NCBI GenBank assembly: GCA_910588245.1
Contig: CAJUQP010000009.1
Location: 1 to 64,000 of the forward strand
Length of the DNA: 64,000 nt
Reading direction: 5' to 3'
From: an uncultured Muribaculaceae bacterium
GTDB taxonomy: Bacteria; Bacteroidota; Bacteroidia; Bacteroidales; Muribaculaceae
Part shown: positions 1-8,517 of the stretch, one piece after another
Layout of the letters: each line of letters begins with the position of its first letter
Position numbering within the stretch: position 1 is the first letter of the stretch
Program-made: the position numbers and the translations under genes
Notes under the pieces: model-generated
Database searches by the model: none
Told to the model about the DNA's origin: nothing
Seen by the model: the letters and a program-made list of their open reading frames with translations, nothing else

Positions 1-15
1 ATGCATTATGCACTA

Positions 16-75
16 TGCATTATGAATTAATTAAGTGCATTATGAATTAATTAAGTGCATTATGAATTAATTAAG
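16..75. repeat. Three perfect tandem copies of a 20-base repeat
   Basis: The unit TGCATTATGAATTAATTAAG occurs at 16-35, 36-55 and 56-75 without a mismatch. A partial copy (ATGCATTATG) precedes it at 1-10. There are no spacers, so this is a simple tandem repeat and not a CRISPR. It may continue to the left of the window. Confidence 0.9.
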
Positions 76-207
76 CAAATCATAATTACTAATCGCAAAC
101 TGCTAATTACTAATTACAAATTGCTGTTAGCCGTCATAACGATCAGGCGGCACTTCCGCGGATGGCTGTCGATGCCGGTAGGCCGGCGTCGACAAAAGAA
201 CCACAGA

Positions 208-253
208 GAAGGGTCGTGATACCGGTTTCCGGTGTCACGGCCCTTCTTTTTTT
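208..253 (+). terminator. Rho-independent terminator of an upstream plus-strand unit
   Basis: Arms 208-225 and 229-246 pair over 18 positions with two G-T wobbles around a TTT loop. A run of seven T follows on the plus strand. No plus-strand gene lies upstream within the window, so it ends a transcript that enters from the left. Confidence 0.8.
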
Positions 254-474
254 ATCCTCAGATTTTGAGAATCTTTACACATAAGACTGATAAAGAATTA
301 CTCGTCAATGAAATACCCTCTTCGCAAGCTCTCACCGTCTGATTTTTCACATCAATCGTCACAAAAAAAAAACTCTTCTACTACTTCCACCGGCTCGGCA
401 AACATTAAATGGGCTCCGGTGGTATGCCATGACTCAAAGGTATGCGGTGTTATGGTCTGTCATAACGGATAACG

Positions 475-510
475 AAAAAAGCGCTTCGCGGAAATGCGGA
501 GCGCTTTTTT
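475..510 (-). terminator. Terminator after the 555-1418 lipoprotein gene
   Basis: The 9-bp stem GCGCTTCGC / GCGGAGCGC (481-489, 496-504) is flanked by six A on the left and six T on the right, so it could work in both directions. On the minus strand it sits about 45 bases after the stop of the lipoprotein gene. Confidence 0.8.
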
Positions 511-554
511 AGGAAGGTCATATACATTAGAGTCAAATTACATCATCTTATCTT

Positions 555-1418
555 TCAGTCTACCTGGATCACCAGATAGGGCGACATGCTCCAGAACTGC
601 TGGGGATTCGAGATCTTTATGGTCTTCGTCTTGTCGGCATTCTCCTCGATCGTGTAGGAGTCAGACGGCATGTTAGTCCAGATCTTCACCTTCTTCGAGC
701 CCGTGGGTATCACGGAAAGAGAGCGCTTGTCGGCCTTTGTGAAATAGGATTCGTTGAAGTCGCCCTTGAGCACCTTTGTCTGTCCGAGGAACTTCTTCTC
801 CAGCAGACCGTTCTTCTTCAGCTCCTTGTTCGTGCCGATAGCATAGTATACGGTGTTGGCGGCATTCTCGGCAGCAACCGTGGCAGCCTGTGCAGCCTCC
901 TTGGCCTCAGTCTCAGCCTTCACCTGCTCCTGGCCTTCAGCCACCTGGGTGTTGAGCTGCTCTATCTGACCTTTGGCGGCAGTAAGCTCCGACTCCAGCT
1001 GGGCGATCTTCTCATCCTGCTTGGCTATGCGGTCTTTAAGCTGCGTGATAGTCTTCGAAAGCACGCTGTTCTGATTGCCACTGGCTTTCAGCTGGGCCTC
1101 CATCTTGTCGAGGAGAGCGCGGTTGGCGGAAAGACGGGCCTTGATGTTGGCGAGATTCTGACGAACCTCGGCACGCCGGTCGATGCTTTCGCCCGAACCC
1201 ATGCTGTAGAGCAGGCCCTCCTGCATGTTGATCGAGTCAAGACCCGTATAGATGTCACCCATCAGAAGCATAAGGGAGTCGTTGAAACTGTTCGCCTCAG
1301 CATATTCGGCGGTGAGTTCGGCGATACGCGCTGAGTCGTCGGCGAGTTTCTGGCTGTTGCCTGAACAGGATGCGAGCATCAAAGCTCCAATACCTACAAG
1401 AATAAAAGATTTCTTCAT
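555..1418 (-). CDS. Coiled-coil lipoprotein of unknown function
   Basis: 287 residues. The N-terminus is a lipoprotein signal: hydrophobic stretch to residue 16, then LASCSG with the lipid-bearing Cys at 18. Residues 25 to about 190 are rich in A, E, K, L and Q with heptad spacing (ITQLKDRIAKQDEKIAQLES is one part), so a long coiled coil is likely. The last 95 residues form a compact domain starting at YYAIGTNKELKKNG. Similar coiled-coil lipoproteins with a YYAIG-type C-terminal domain occur widely in Bacteroidales without assigned function. The gene follows rsmI by 34 bases and ends at a strong terminator, so it is probably the last gene of that transcript. An envelope scaffolding role is only a guess. 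Confidence 0.85.
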   Translation of the reverse strand: MKKSFILVGIGALMLASCSGNSQKLADDSARIAELTAEYAEANSFNDSLMLLMGDIYTGLDSINMQEGLLYSMGSGESIDRRAEVRQNLANIKARLSANRALLDKMEAQLKASGNQNSVLSKTITQLKDRIAKQDEKIAQLESELTAAKGQIEQLNTQVAEGQEQVKAETEAKEAAQAATVAAENAANTVYYAIGTNKELKKNGLLEKKFLGQTKVLKGDFNESYFTKADKRSLSVIPTGSKKVKIWTNMPSDSYTIEENADKTKTIKISNPQQFWSMSPYLVIQVD

Positions 1419-1452
1419 AATTGGGAAAAAGCTTTAGTTTACTGATTATAGT

Positions 1453-2184
1453 TTACTGTTCCTCATCCGTGTCTTCCACGGAATCGGTGATTGCGGAAGA
1501 TGCCGCATCCTCGCGGTTGCCTCCAATAATGATAACAATCTCCCCCTTCGCTTGGTTCAGCGAAAAATGCGATGAAAGTTCCCCGAGCGTACCTCTGTGG
1601 TAGGATTCATGTATCTTGGAGATCTCCCTGCACACGCAAGCATCCCTCCCGGCCCCGAAAAACTCCGCGAGCTGACGCAGGGTGCGGGCAAGCCTCTTCG
1701 GCGACTCGTAGACCACGACAGTACGCGGATCGGCAGCCAGGAGCGTCAGCCTCGTGGCCCTACCCTTCTTCGGAGGGAGAAAGCCCTCGAATACAAACCG
1801 GTCGCAGGGAAGGCCCGACGCCACAAGCGCCGGCACGAAAGCCGTGGCTCCCGGCAGACATTCCACCTCCGCCCCCAGACGACGGCATTCGCGGCTAAGC
1901 ATGAATCCCGGATCGGAGATGCCGGGAGTGCCGGCATCGGATATCAGGGCGATACGTTCTCCCCCGAGCACACGCTCCGCAATCTTCGGAGCCTCCTCAT
2001 GCTCGTTGAATTTATGATGACTGCGCATCGGCGTGTGGATATCGAAATGTTTCAGAAGCACACCCGAAGTACGCGTGTCTTCCGCCAATATGAGATCCGC
2101 CTCTTTGAGGACGCTGACCGCGCGGAAAGTCATGTCGTCGAGATTGCCCACCGGAGTAGGCACTATGTACAGCCGGCCGCTCAT
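1453..2184 (-). CDS. rsmI: 16S rRNA (cytidine-1402-2'-O)-methyltransferase RsmI
   Basis: 243 residues of the SAM-dependent tetrapyrrole-methylase fold family. The N-terminal LYIVPTPVGNLDD, then ILAEDTRTSGVLLKHF, and the glycine-rich SDAGTPGISDPG near residue 85 are typical of RsmI. The enzyme methylates the 2'-oxygen of C1402 in the ribosomal P-site of 16S rRNA and acts in the cytoplasm. The protein is somewhat shorter than the E. coli form, as is usual in Bacteroidetes, with an acidic tail. Its start codon overlaps the stop of the next gene upstream by four bases (ATGA), which points to translational coupling. Confidence 0.95.
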   Translation of the reverse strand: MSGRLYIVPTPVGNLDDMTFRAVSVLKEADLILAEDTRTSGVLLKHFDIHTPMRSHHKFNEHEEAPKIAERVLGGERIALISDAGTPGISDPGFMLSRECRRLGAEVECLPGATAFVPALVASGLPCDRFVFEGFLPPKKGRATRLTLLAADPRTVVVYESPKRLARTLRQLAEFFGAGRDACVCREISKIHESYHRGTLGELSSHFSLNQAKGEIVIIIGGNREDAASSAITDSVEDTDEEQ

Positions 2185-2903
2185 TCCCTGAAGTATTTTT
2201 TCAGGATCTCAAGAAAATCGATCACCTCCGGCTTCTTCTGATCCCATTGCAGTTCTCCGAGGAAGTAGTCCTCAGCCTCGTCATAATTCTCCATGGAGGC
2301 TACCAGGGCGAGAGTATTGTTGAATCCGGCGTCTGACCCGTCGAAAAGCTCGCGCTTGAAACGATACCGGTCGTTGATGCTGAACACGAGGCGCCCACGG
2401 GGTTCCGTGCTTACCTGACGTCCGGCGCCGGGCGCAGGATCAACAATATGGACGCGTTCCTCCGCCACAGCAACATGTGACGCCGACGGAATAACTGCCG
2501 GAGCTGGCGACGGATCAACAACCGCAGCCGGAGCCGCATCATAAGCAACCACGGGAGCATGACCGGAAACCTCCGCCACATCGCTGACAACAGCTGCGGG
2601 AACCACAGCCTCGACCACTTCGGCAGGATCCGGCTTATGTATGCCCATGGCGGTGTGGTCCGGCTGAGCTTCCGGAATCTCCTGCGGAGCGGAGACAGTC
2701 ACGTCCGTTTCCGGCATCATTTCAGGCTTCCCTTCATCCTCGTCGCGTGTCAAAGCCTCCGCGAGCGATGAAAGTTCGCGTCCCTTCCTCACTATCAGTT
2801 CCGGGAGAGCCGCCGGACTGTCGTCGCGGTTAAGGGCCAGATGCACGAGCCCTTCAAGTTCATATATGCTGTCAAGCAGACTGTTCAGTTTCTCTCTGTT
2901 CAT
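2181..2903 (-). CDS. Unknown protein with Ala/Pro/Val-rich linker
   Basis: 240 residues, no signal peptide. Residues 1-55 look like a small helical domain (MNREKLNSLLDSIYELEGLV). Residues about 60-165 are a low-complexity stretch rich in A, P, V, D and E, probably disordered. Residues 170-240 form a conserved-looking C-terminal domain with NDRYRFKRELFDGS and SMENYDEAEDYFLGELQWD. I recognise it only as a protein found widely in Bacteroidales. It is translationally linked on both sides: its start overlaps the end of the PBP4-like gene by 32 bases, and its stop overlaps the rsmI start by four. A role linked to envelope or ribosome work cannot be read from the sequence. Confidence 0.8.
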   Translation of the reverse strand: MNREKLNSLLDSIYELEGLVHLALNRDDSPAALPELIVRKGRELSSLAEALTRDEDEGKPEMMPETDVTVSAPQEIPEAQPDHTAMGIHKPDPAEVVEAVVPAAVVSDVAEVSGHAPVVAYDAAPAAVVDPSPAPAVIPSASHVAVAEERVHIVDPAPGAGRQVSTEPRGRLVFSINDRYRFKRELFDGSDAGFNNTLALVASMENYDEAEDYFLGELQWDQKKPEVIDFLEILKKYFRE

Positions 2904-4149
2904 CTTGTTCTGTGTTTGTTACATTATCGAAAACGTCGAGGAGCATGCGCTCGGCAGCTTTCCTGGCCCTGTCGCGGCTCCCCCTGATCTCATTCATGAT
3001 TATCACCACCACATGAGTGGGCACATAGTCATCGTCAAGCTTATAGCCGGCGTAACACTGTATCCCCTTCATGCTTCCGGTCTTCATAGCGATGTAGCTG
3101 TCGAGAGGCGTCTCCGCCAGGAAACGGCGCAGAGTGCCCTCCTGCCCGGCCAACGGGAAGAACGACGCATAGTTGGGATTCCCGCTCATATCGCTGAGCA
3201 CCGCGCCCATAAAATCGGCCGTCACCCGGTTGCTGCGCGAGAGGCCGGAACCGTCGATGATGACTACCCCCTCGAGGGGCATCCTCTTCTCCTTCCATCT
3301 CCTCAGTTCTGTCGCGGCGGCCTGCGCCGTCGATCCGTCGCCACCGGTAAGACTGCCATATGTGCGCAACATCGACTCAGCGAAAAGATTGTCGCTGCGC
3401 ATCATGCAGGATCGCATGATCTCGTCGACGGGAGGAGAAACGTGGTCGTAGACGCGCCTACGCTTCCCGACCCCCATATCCTTGCCGTCGAGAATTATCC
3501 CGGCTTTGCCAAGGGCAGACTGAAGCCGGCGGCGGAACACCATCTGCGGATTCTCCACCGAACGGCTCCCCGATGCATTGTTCTCGAAATTGAATCCGTG
3601 GGAACCTGTACCGTACGCCTGAGCGAAGTCGGCAGCCATCCACGACTCGGGCCGCGAGGGTCCGGCGAAATGCGACTCATCGATGACGATCTCCCCCTCG
3701 ATCCTGTTGATACCCATCTGTCTCAGGGCCTCGACAGTCTCCGCCACCATATCCCTGCCTATAGGCTCCTCCCTGGAATTGAGCGACGGATCGCACGATC
3801 CTTCCACCACAAGATTGCCACGCACTATGCCCATGTCTACGGGGCCGTCGATGCTGACAGCTGTATGGTAGCGGAAATCCATGCCACACTCCTCAAGCAG
3901 AGCGGCCGTGGTCACCGATTTCATTATCGACGCCGGGATCAGGGGGGTCGAGCCGTTGTGGACAGCCGTCACGGAACCATCGGCGAGATCGATGATCTTC
4001 ACGGCCACCGACTCAGGGCTGATGCCGCACTCCCTCACAAAACGCTCCACAGCCGCAGCCGGTTCGCCGGCATGAACGAGAGCTGAGGTGGAGAGGATCA
4101 GGATAAGCAGGCCTATAATTCTTCTTTCAATCATTTCACGTCTTGTCAT
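2872..4149 (-). CDS. dacB: D-alanyl-D-alanine carboxypeptidase/endopeptidase (PBP4, DacB type)
   Basis: 425 residues with a signal peptide (IIGLLILILSTSALVHAG) and the three penicillin-binding motifs of peptidase family S13: SIMK near residue 77 (catalytic Ser and Lys), SDN in MRSDNLFAE, and KTG in AMKTGSMKG. The family trims or cuts peptidoglycan peptides in the periplasm. Two ATG codons are possible, at 4149 and at 4134. A TAnnTTTG promoter element ends only five bases before the first one, so translation may really begin at 4134 (MIERRIIG). First gene of a minus-strand unit with the unknown protein and rsmI. Overall length is near the usual 450-480 for the family, slightly short. Confidence 0.93.
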   Translation of the reverse strand: MTRREMIERRIIGLLILILSTSALVHAGEPAAAVERFVRECGISPESVAVKIIDLADGSVTAVHNGSTPLIPASIMKSVTTAALLEECGMDFRYHTAVSIDGPVDMGIVRGNLVVEGSCDPSLNSREEPIGRDMVAETVEALRQMGINRIEGEIVIDESHFAGPSRPESWMAADFAQAYGTGSHGFNFENNASGSRSVENPQMVFRRRLQSALGKAGIILDGKDMGVGKRRRVYDHVSPPVDEIMRSCMMRSDNLFAESMLRTYGSLTGGDGSTAQAAATELRRWKEKRMPLEGVVIIDGSGLSRSNRVTADFMGAVLSDMSGNPNYASFFPLAGQEGTLRRFLAETPLDSYIAMKTGSMKGIQCYAGYKLDDDYVPTHVVVIIMNEIRGSRDRARKAAERMLLDVFDNVTNTEQDEQRETEQSA

Positions 4150-4153
4150 GGCG

Positions 4154-4161
4154 CAAAGTTA
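4154..4161 (-). promoter_or_regulatory. Probable -7 element for the dacB unit
   Basis: On the minus strand this reads TAACTTTG, a full match to the Bacteroidetes -7 consensus TAnnTTTG. No good -33 TTTG is seen at the normal distance. A start site about seven bases downstream would fall at the first ATG of dacB, which favours the second ATG at 4134. Confidence 0.45.
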
Positions 4162-4190
4162 CAAAAGTTTTCTGAAATCAGCATAGTTTT

Positions 4191-4221
4191 TTTGACAACT
4201 GCAAAATTGTTGCTAATTTTA
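4191..4221 (+). promoter_or_regulatory. Promoter of the permease-antiporter operon
   Basis: TTTG at 4191-4194, then exactly 19 bases, then TAATTTTA at 4214-4221 (one mismatch to TAnnTTTG). The spacing is that of Bacteroidetes sigma-70 promoters. The expected transcript start is near 4228, about 30 bases before the ATG at 4258. It is divergent from the dacB promoter. Confidence 0.6.
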
Positions 4222-4257
4222 CGTTCCAAAATGATATCGAATACAACCTTCTGACCG

Positions 4258-5382
4258 ATGATGGAACCTACGGAATATCCCCGCCGGGAGCCATATACCT
4301 TCGACCGTGTGGTGAGGATCCTCTTCACCATTTGCACGATTGTGGCCCTGGTGTTTTTACTCGACTCCCTGAAAGGGGTGCTTCTCCCCTTCCTCATAGC
4401 CTGCCTAATCGCCTACATGCTGGAGCCCGTGGTGAGATGGAACATGAGGTTGCTTCGCACTGCCTCCCGGTTTGTACCCGTGGCGCTGACCCTGCTCGAG
4501 GTAGCTGCCGTCATGACAGTGTTCTGCATAATCTTCATCCCTTATCTCGTGGCGGAGACAGCTGAGATGGGACGCATGATACGCCACTACGCCACGACCC
4601 AGACACAGATACCGTATATCTCCGGAGCGATCCACGATTTCCTGCGCGACAATATCGACTTCGACGGCATTTCACGCCTCCTCACGCGTGAGGAATGGAT
4701 AGCATTGATAAAAAAGACTCTGACGTCATCGTGGGGATTCGTCAGCTCCGGACTTGCGATGGTGCTCGGATTGCTCAGCTGGTTGATCGTGATCCTCTAC
4801 GTGATTTTCATCATGCTCGACTACGAAAGGATTATGCTCGGATTCCGCCAGCTCGTGCCCGCGCGCCACCGCCGACGCACTTTCAAGGTTGCGTCCGACA
4901 TCAAGAACGCCATGAACCGCTATTTCCGCGGGCAGTTTGTAATCGCCTCCATCGTGGGAGTGCTTTTCGCCATAGGGTTCCTGATAATCGGACTCCCGAT
5001 GGGCGTAGTGCTCGGGCTTTTCATCGGTCTGCTCAACATGGTGCCTTATCTCCAGCTGATATCGCTCCCCGTCACGGCCGTGCTCTGCATAGTTTGCACC
5101 GCAAGCACCGGAGTAGATTTCTGGGTGATCTTCTGGGAAAGCATGGCTGTCTATATAGTGGTGCAGTGCATCCAGGACCTTTTCCTCACCCCAAGGATCA
5201 TGGGTAAAGCCATGGGGCTCAACCCTGCCATCATCCTCCTCTCCCTCTCCATCTGGGGCTCCCTGCTCGGATTCATGGGACTCATAGTGGCCCTCCCCCT
5301 CACCACCCTGCTCATATCATACTACAACACATACGTGGTGGAACGCTATTCGCGCCATCAGATCACACCTTCCGACATATGA
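4258..5382 (+). CDS. AI-2E family transporter (PerM/YdiK type permease)
   Basis: 374 residues. The pattern is that of the AI-2E transporter family: two N-terminal membrane helices (residues about 20-55), a third near 75-100, an amphipathic soluble stretch (110-150), then a group of helices from 155 to 360. The conserved family stretch FLIIGLPMGVVLGLFIGLLN is near 240, and a late PRIMGKAMGLNPAIILLS is near 315. Despite the family name, members do different jobs, including sodium/proton exchange, so substrate is not known. ATG at 4258 is followed directly by a second ATG. The stop overlaps the start of the antiporter gene by four bases (ATGA), so the two are co-translated; shared ion physiology is a reasonable inference. 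Confidence 0.9.
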   Translation: MMEPTEYPRREPYTFDRVVRILFTICTIVALVFLLDSLKGVLLPFLIACLIAYMLEPVVRWNMRLLRTASRFVPVALTLLEVAAVMTVFCIIFIPYLVAETAEMGRMIRHYATTQTQIPYISGAIHDFLRDNIDFDGISRLLTREEWIALIKKTLTSSWGFVSSGLAMVLGLLSWLIVILYVIFIMLDYERIMLGFRQLVPARHRRRTFKVASDIKNAMNRYFRGQFVIASIVGVLFAIGFLIIGLPMGVVLGLFIGLLNMVPYLQLISLPVTAVLCIVCTASTGVDFWVIFWESMAVYIVVQCIQDLFLTPRIMGKAMGLNPAIILLSLSIWGSLLGFMGLIVALPLTTLLISYYNTYVVERYSRHQITPSDI

Positions 5383-7709
5383 CCCTACTTCCCACAGCAT
5401 CCGGTTATCCATCGACAGCACAGGAGACTGTAGCCCAGCTCGAACAGACCACCTACTCCGAGATCAACGGCGACTCCGCCCATGAATCGGGAGAAGACCA
5501 TACCAACGGCCTCATAGGCGACCTGGCGTGGATATTGCTGCTCGGCGCCGTAGTGACGCTTTTATTCAAGAAAATGAAGCAACCGGTGGTGCTCGGCTAC
5601 ATCCTTGCCGGCTTCCTGGCCAGCCCCAAATTCGTGTATCTACCCTCAATCTCCAACCTCGACAACATAGATTTCTGGGCAGACCTCGGCATAGTTGTGC
5701 TCATGTTCACCCTCGGCCTTGAGTTCAGTTTCAAAAAGCTTATGAATTCCGGATCGTCGGCTGTGATCACGGCAATGATCATAATATGCGGCATGACATT
5801 CGCCGGGTTCGGAGTAGGCAAACTTCTCGATCTCAACTCCATCAACTGCATATTCCTCGGGGGCATGATCTCCATGTCGAGCACCACGATAATACTCAAG
5901 ACACTCACCGACCTGGGCATGCGCCAGAAAAAATACGCATCGCTGGTGCTTGCGGTGCTGATAATCGAAGACCTCTTCGCCGTGCTGATGCTCGTGTTGC
6001 TCTCATCGCTCGCGATGGGCAACGTGGAGGGGATGGAGCTGCTCCTGTCGGTGGGCAAACTCCTGTTCTTCCTCATCATCTGGTTTGTGGTGGGTGTGTA
6101 TCTGCTCCCCACATTCCTCACCAAATCGAGAAACTTTCTCAACGACGAAACCCTTCTGATAGTGGCCATGGGGCTCTGTTTCTCGATGGCCGTGTTCTCT
6201 GTGACGTGCGGTTTCTCCCTCGAGCTCGGCGCGTTCGTAATGGGTTCCATCCTTGCGGGCACCATGGCGGCCGAGAGGATGGAAAGAGTGGTCAAGCCGG
6301 TGAAAGACCTCTTCGGTGCCGTGTTTTTCATATCTGTGGGAATGATGGTTGACCCCAACGTGATAGCCACCTATTGGAGCGAGATACTGCTGCTTGCCAT
6401 GGTTGTGGTGGCAGGCATGATATTTTTCGGCACCCTGGGAATGCTCGTCACCGGACAGAGCCTGCAGGTTGCCATTGAGAGCGGATTCACGCTGACGCAG
6501 ATCGGTGAGTTCTCCTTCATCATTGCCTCCCTCGGCATGAGCCTGGGAGTGCTCCAGGAATCGCTCTATCCGATCATTGTGGCGGTGTCGGTCATTACGA
6601 TCTTCACCACCCCATATTTTGTGAAGCTTTCACAGCCTGCCTACCGGTTTGTGGAAGCCCATCTCCCTTCACGTCTCGGCTTCCTTATCGACAGATACTC
6701 AAAACAAGTGACTGATTCCGGCGCCACGAAACGTCTCTGGCGTGATATCCTGAGCCGCTATCTTTGGAGAATAGTGCTCTACTCGGTGATACTGACAGCC
6801 ATAATAATGGCATCTCAACATTTCCTCCTCCCGCTCTGTGAGCGCTATCTCCACGGATTCGGACGACTGTCGGCCACGGCTATCACGCTCCTGGCAATGC
6901 TGCCTTTCCTGATAGCCATGTCGTTCAGCTCCATAAAGCCTGACGAACGCATGCGCCTGCACTCCTCCGCGAGCTTCTACGACGTCCCACTCGTGGCGAT
7001 GCGCATCGTCAGATACATCATCACGCTTCTCTTCATAGTATATCTGATGACCATCGCCTACAACTCCATGATAGCCTGGATATCGGGAGTAATTTGTTTC
7101 GGCCTGATAATAGTCTTCGCCTCCTCCAAGCTATTGACCCGCTATGGCAAGATGGAGCAGAAATTCATCGACAACCTCAATATCAGGGAGAATACACGCA
7201 CGGGAGCCAACAACAAACTCGTCAGCGACCTCCACCAGGCATTCATCGAAGTCGGTCCATATTGCCCGTTTGTCGGCGACAAGCTCAAGGATTCAGGTCT
7301 GCGGAGCGACTATGGTGTCAGCGTGGCGAGCATACAGCGTGGTGACATGCTCTTCCCTCTTCCATCAGTCGATGCACGTATCTTCCCCGGAGATGTGCTC
7401 GGAGTGATCGGCAACGACGAGCAGATTAAACGGCTCAACGACGATATCGAAAGCGCGGAGACTGCCTTCAAGTCGGTATCGGTCACCCAGCCTGAGATTG
7501 AGCTACGCAACATAAAACTTTCGGCACAGTCGCCCATAATAAACATACCTCTCGGTCAGACCCATCTCCACAGCGACTACTACAGCATGATCGTGAAAGT
7601 ACAGCGGGGAGCTGATGAATTCGAGCAACCGGGGCCGTCGACAGTGCTCCGCGAAGGCGACATCATATGGGTGGTAGGAGATGCGTCGCGCATCGACGCC
7701 ATGAAATGA
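5379..7709 (+). CDS. CPA2 family cation:proton antiporter with two TrkA-C-like domains
   Basis: 776 residues. After a hydrophilic N-terminal 45 residues comes a Na+/H+ exchanger domain of about 12 helices (residues 48-430) with typical KefB-like stretches such as VVLGYILAGFLASP and LGIVVLMFTLGLEFS. A second hydrophobic block of about four helices lies at 460-590. The C-terminus carries two TrkA-C-like ligand-binding domains (about 625-690 and 715-775), each with a PGDVLGVIG / EGDIIWVVG strand. No Rossmann RCK-N domain is present. Inner-membrane K+ or Na+ efflux against protons is expected. The regulatory ligand of the C-terminal domains is unknown. It follows the AI-2E permease in one operon and ends at a long hairpin. 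Confidence 0.92.
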   Translation: MTLLPTASGYPSTAQETVAQLEQTTYSEINGDSAHESGEDHTNGLIGDLAWILLLGAVVTLLFKKMKQPVVLGYILAGFLASPKFVYLPSISNLDNIDFWADLGIVVLMFTLGLEFSFKKLMNSGSSAVITAMIIICGMTFAGFGVGKLLDLNSINCIFLGGMISMSSTTIILKTLTDLGMRQKKYASLVLAVLIIEDLFAVLMLVLLSSLAMGNVEGMELLLSVGKLLFFLIIWFVVGVYLLPTFLTKSRNFLNDETLLIVAMGLCFSMAVFSVTCGFSLELGAFVMGSILAGTMAAERMERVVKPVKDLFGAVFFISVGMMVDPNVIATYWSEILLLAMVVVAGMIFFGTLGMLVTGQSLQVAIESGFTLTQIGEFSFIIASLGMSLGVLQESLYPIIVAVSVITIFTTPYFVKLSQPAYRFVEAHLPSRLGFLIDRYSKQVTDSGATKRLWRDILSRYLWRIVLYSVILTAIIMASQHFLLPLCERYLHGFGRLSATAITLLAMLPFLIAMSFSSIKPDERMRLHSSASFYDVPLVAMRIVRYIITLLFIVYLMTIAYNSMIAWISGVICFGLIIVFASSKLLTRYGKMEQKFIDNLNIRENTRTGANNKLVSDLHQAFIEVGPYCPFVGDKLKDSGLRSDYGVSVASIQRGDMLFPLPSVDARIFPGDVLGVIGNDEQIKRLNDDIESAETAFKSVSVTQPEIELRNIKLSAQSPIINIPLGQTHLHSDYYSMIVKVQRGADEFEQPGPSTVLREGDIIWVVGDASRIDAMK

Positions 7710-7730
7710 TAGCGGCCACATAAAATTGCG

Positions 7731-7778
7731 ATAAGGCCTCCCACGGAATGAAATAGTCCGCGGGAGGCCTTATTTCTC
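7731..7778. terminator. Bidirectional terminator between convergent genes
   Basis: ATAAGGCCTCCC (7731-7742) pairs with GGGAGGCCTTAT (7762-7773), with an inner CGGA/TCCG pairing. It is followed by TTTCTC on the plus strand and preceded by an A/T-rich stretch. It lies between the antiporter gene ending at 7709 and the lipoprotein gene ending at 7839, so it can serve both. Confidence 0.75.
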
Positions 7779-7838
7779 ATCGTCTGCAAAACTTTTGTAC
7801 CCCCTTCAGAATGCTTTAGGGTGAAAAACCGGTCAGTG

Positions 7839-8465
7839 TCAGAACGGCAACCCTGTGCCGATGAATCCGACCTTTACTTCATCGGTGAAATCTTTTGGAG
7901 TGGGAGCCTGCTCCGAATTGTAAAGCCTCATGGAGAGGTCGCGCGGAAGATTATCCTGCGAAGGGGCGAACCATAGTCCGTTCCATCTCCAATACCACAT
8001 GCCGTTGTCGTCATAGCTCATCCACTCGGTCTCGACCCCGGGGAGCTCAAGCACTTTCGAGAAAGGAGATTCCAGATTGAAAGCACCTCTGGGGGCGTCG
8101 ACGTAGACTCCCGTCCCGATCACGTTTATCACATCCACGTTTCCCTCGCCAAAATCATATGCTATGAACTCCTGGCCATTGTCATCGGAGAAAACCACCG
8201 TGACGGCGTCAGGACTCGCGCCGTTCTCCTTAGAGGTGTAGAGCCCGGGCACCGAGTCTGGCAAGGTATTCACCGCCGTGCCTATGGCTATGGCTCCTAT
8301 GCTGTCTTTAGTGATATACATTGACTGACGCACAGCCTCCACTGCCTCCATGACGGCAGACTCCGCGATAGAGTCACTGTCGGCAGATTCCGCTTTCTGC
8401 CCTTTCCCACAGGCTGACAATGTCAGGGCAAGCAATACCGGATAAATGATTTTATTCATATTCAT
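7839..8465 (-). CDS. Lipoprotein of unknown function
   Basis: 208 residues with a clear lipoprotein signal (VLLALTLSACGKG, Cys at 20), followed by an acidic, Ser/Ala-rich linker. The body contains GAIAIGTAVNTLPDSVPGLY, a Tyr/Trp-rich strand segment (MWYWRWNGLWF) and an end in GFIGTGLPF. The IAIGTAV...LP pattern resembles the small repeat seen in many Bacteroidales lipoproteins of unknown role. Last gene of the 7839-12905 operon, 52 bases after the antiporter gene. I cannot give a function. Confidence 0.8.
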   Translation of the reverse strand: MNMNKIIYPVLLALTLSACGKGQKAESADSDSIAESAVMEAVEAVRQSMYITKDSIGAIAIGTAVNTLPDSVPGLYTSKENGASPDAVTVVFSDDNGQEFIAYDFGEGNVDVINVIGTGVYVDAPRGAFNLESPFSKVLELPGVETEWMSYDDNGMWYWRWNGLWFAPSQDNLPRDLSMRLYNSEQAPTPKDFTDEVKVGFIGTGLPF

Positions 8466-8517
8466 ATACGTTTTTCAGAAATTCATATGTAGATGTGGTA
8501 GGGAACCGACTTGGCTC

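Larger units (their letters stand above)
1..554. other. Intergenic region without a recognisable gene
   Basis: No convincing protein or RNA gene is seen here. The left part is AT-rich and repetitive: a three-copy 20-base repeat, then fragments of AATTACTAATTAC type. The right part holds two strong terminator hairpins. The first serves a plus-strand unit outside the window. The second serves the minus-strand lipoprotein gene that ends at 555. The stretch between them shows only short inverted repeats and no open frame with coding character. Confidence 0.6.

Noticed and set aside
16..75. CRISPR array
   Set aside because: The 20-base units abut directly without spacers, and no cas gene is near.
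2866..4086. Open frame of 406 codons opposite dacB
   Set aside because: Rich in His and Arg with no domain; antisense shadow of a gene with intact PBP motifs.
4258..5382. Autoinducer-2 exporter working with LuxS at 40342
   Set aside because: The AI-2E family name is historical; the gene is co-translated with a cation antiporter and is far from luxS.
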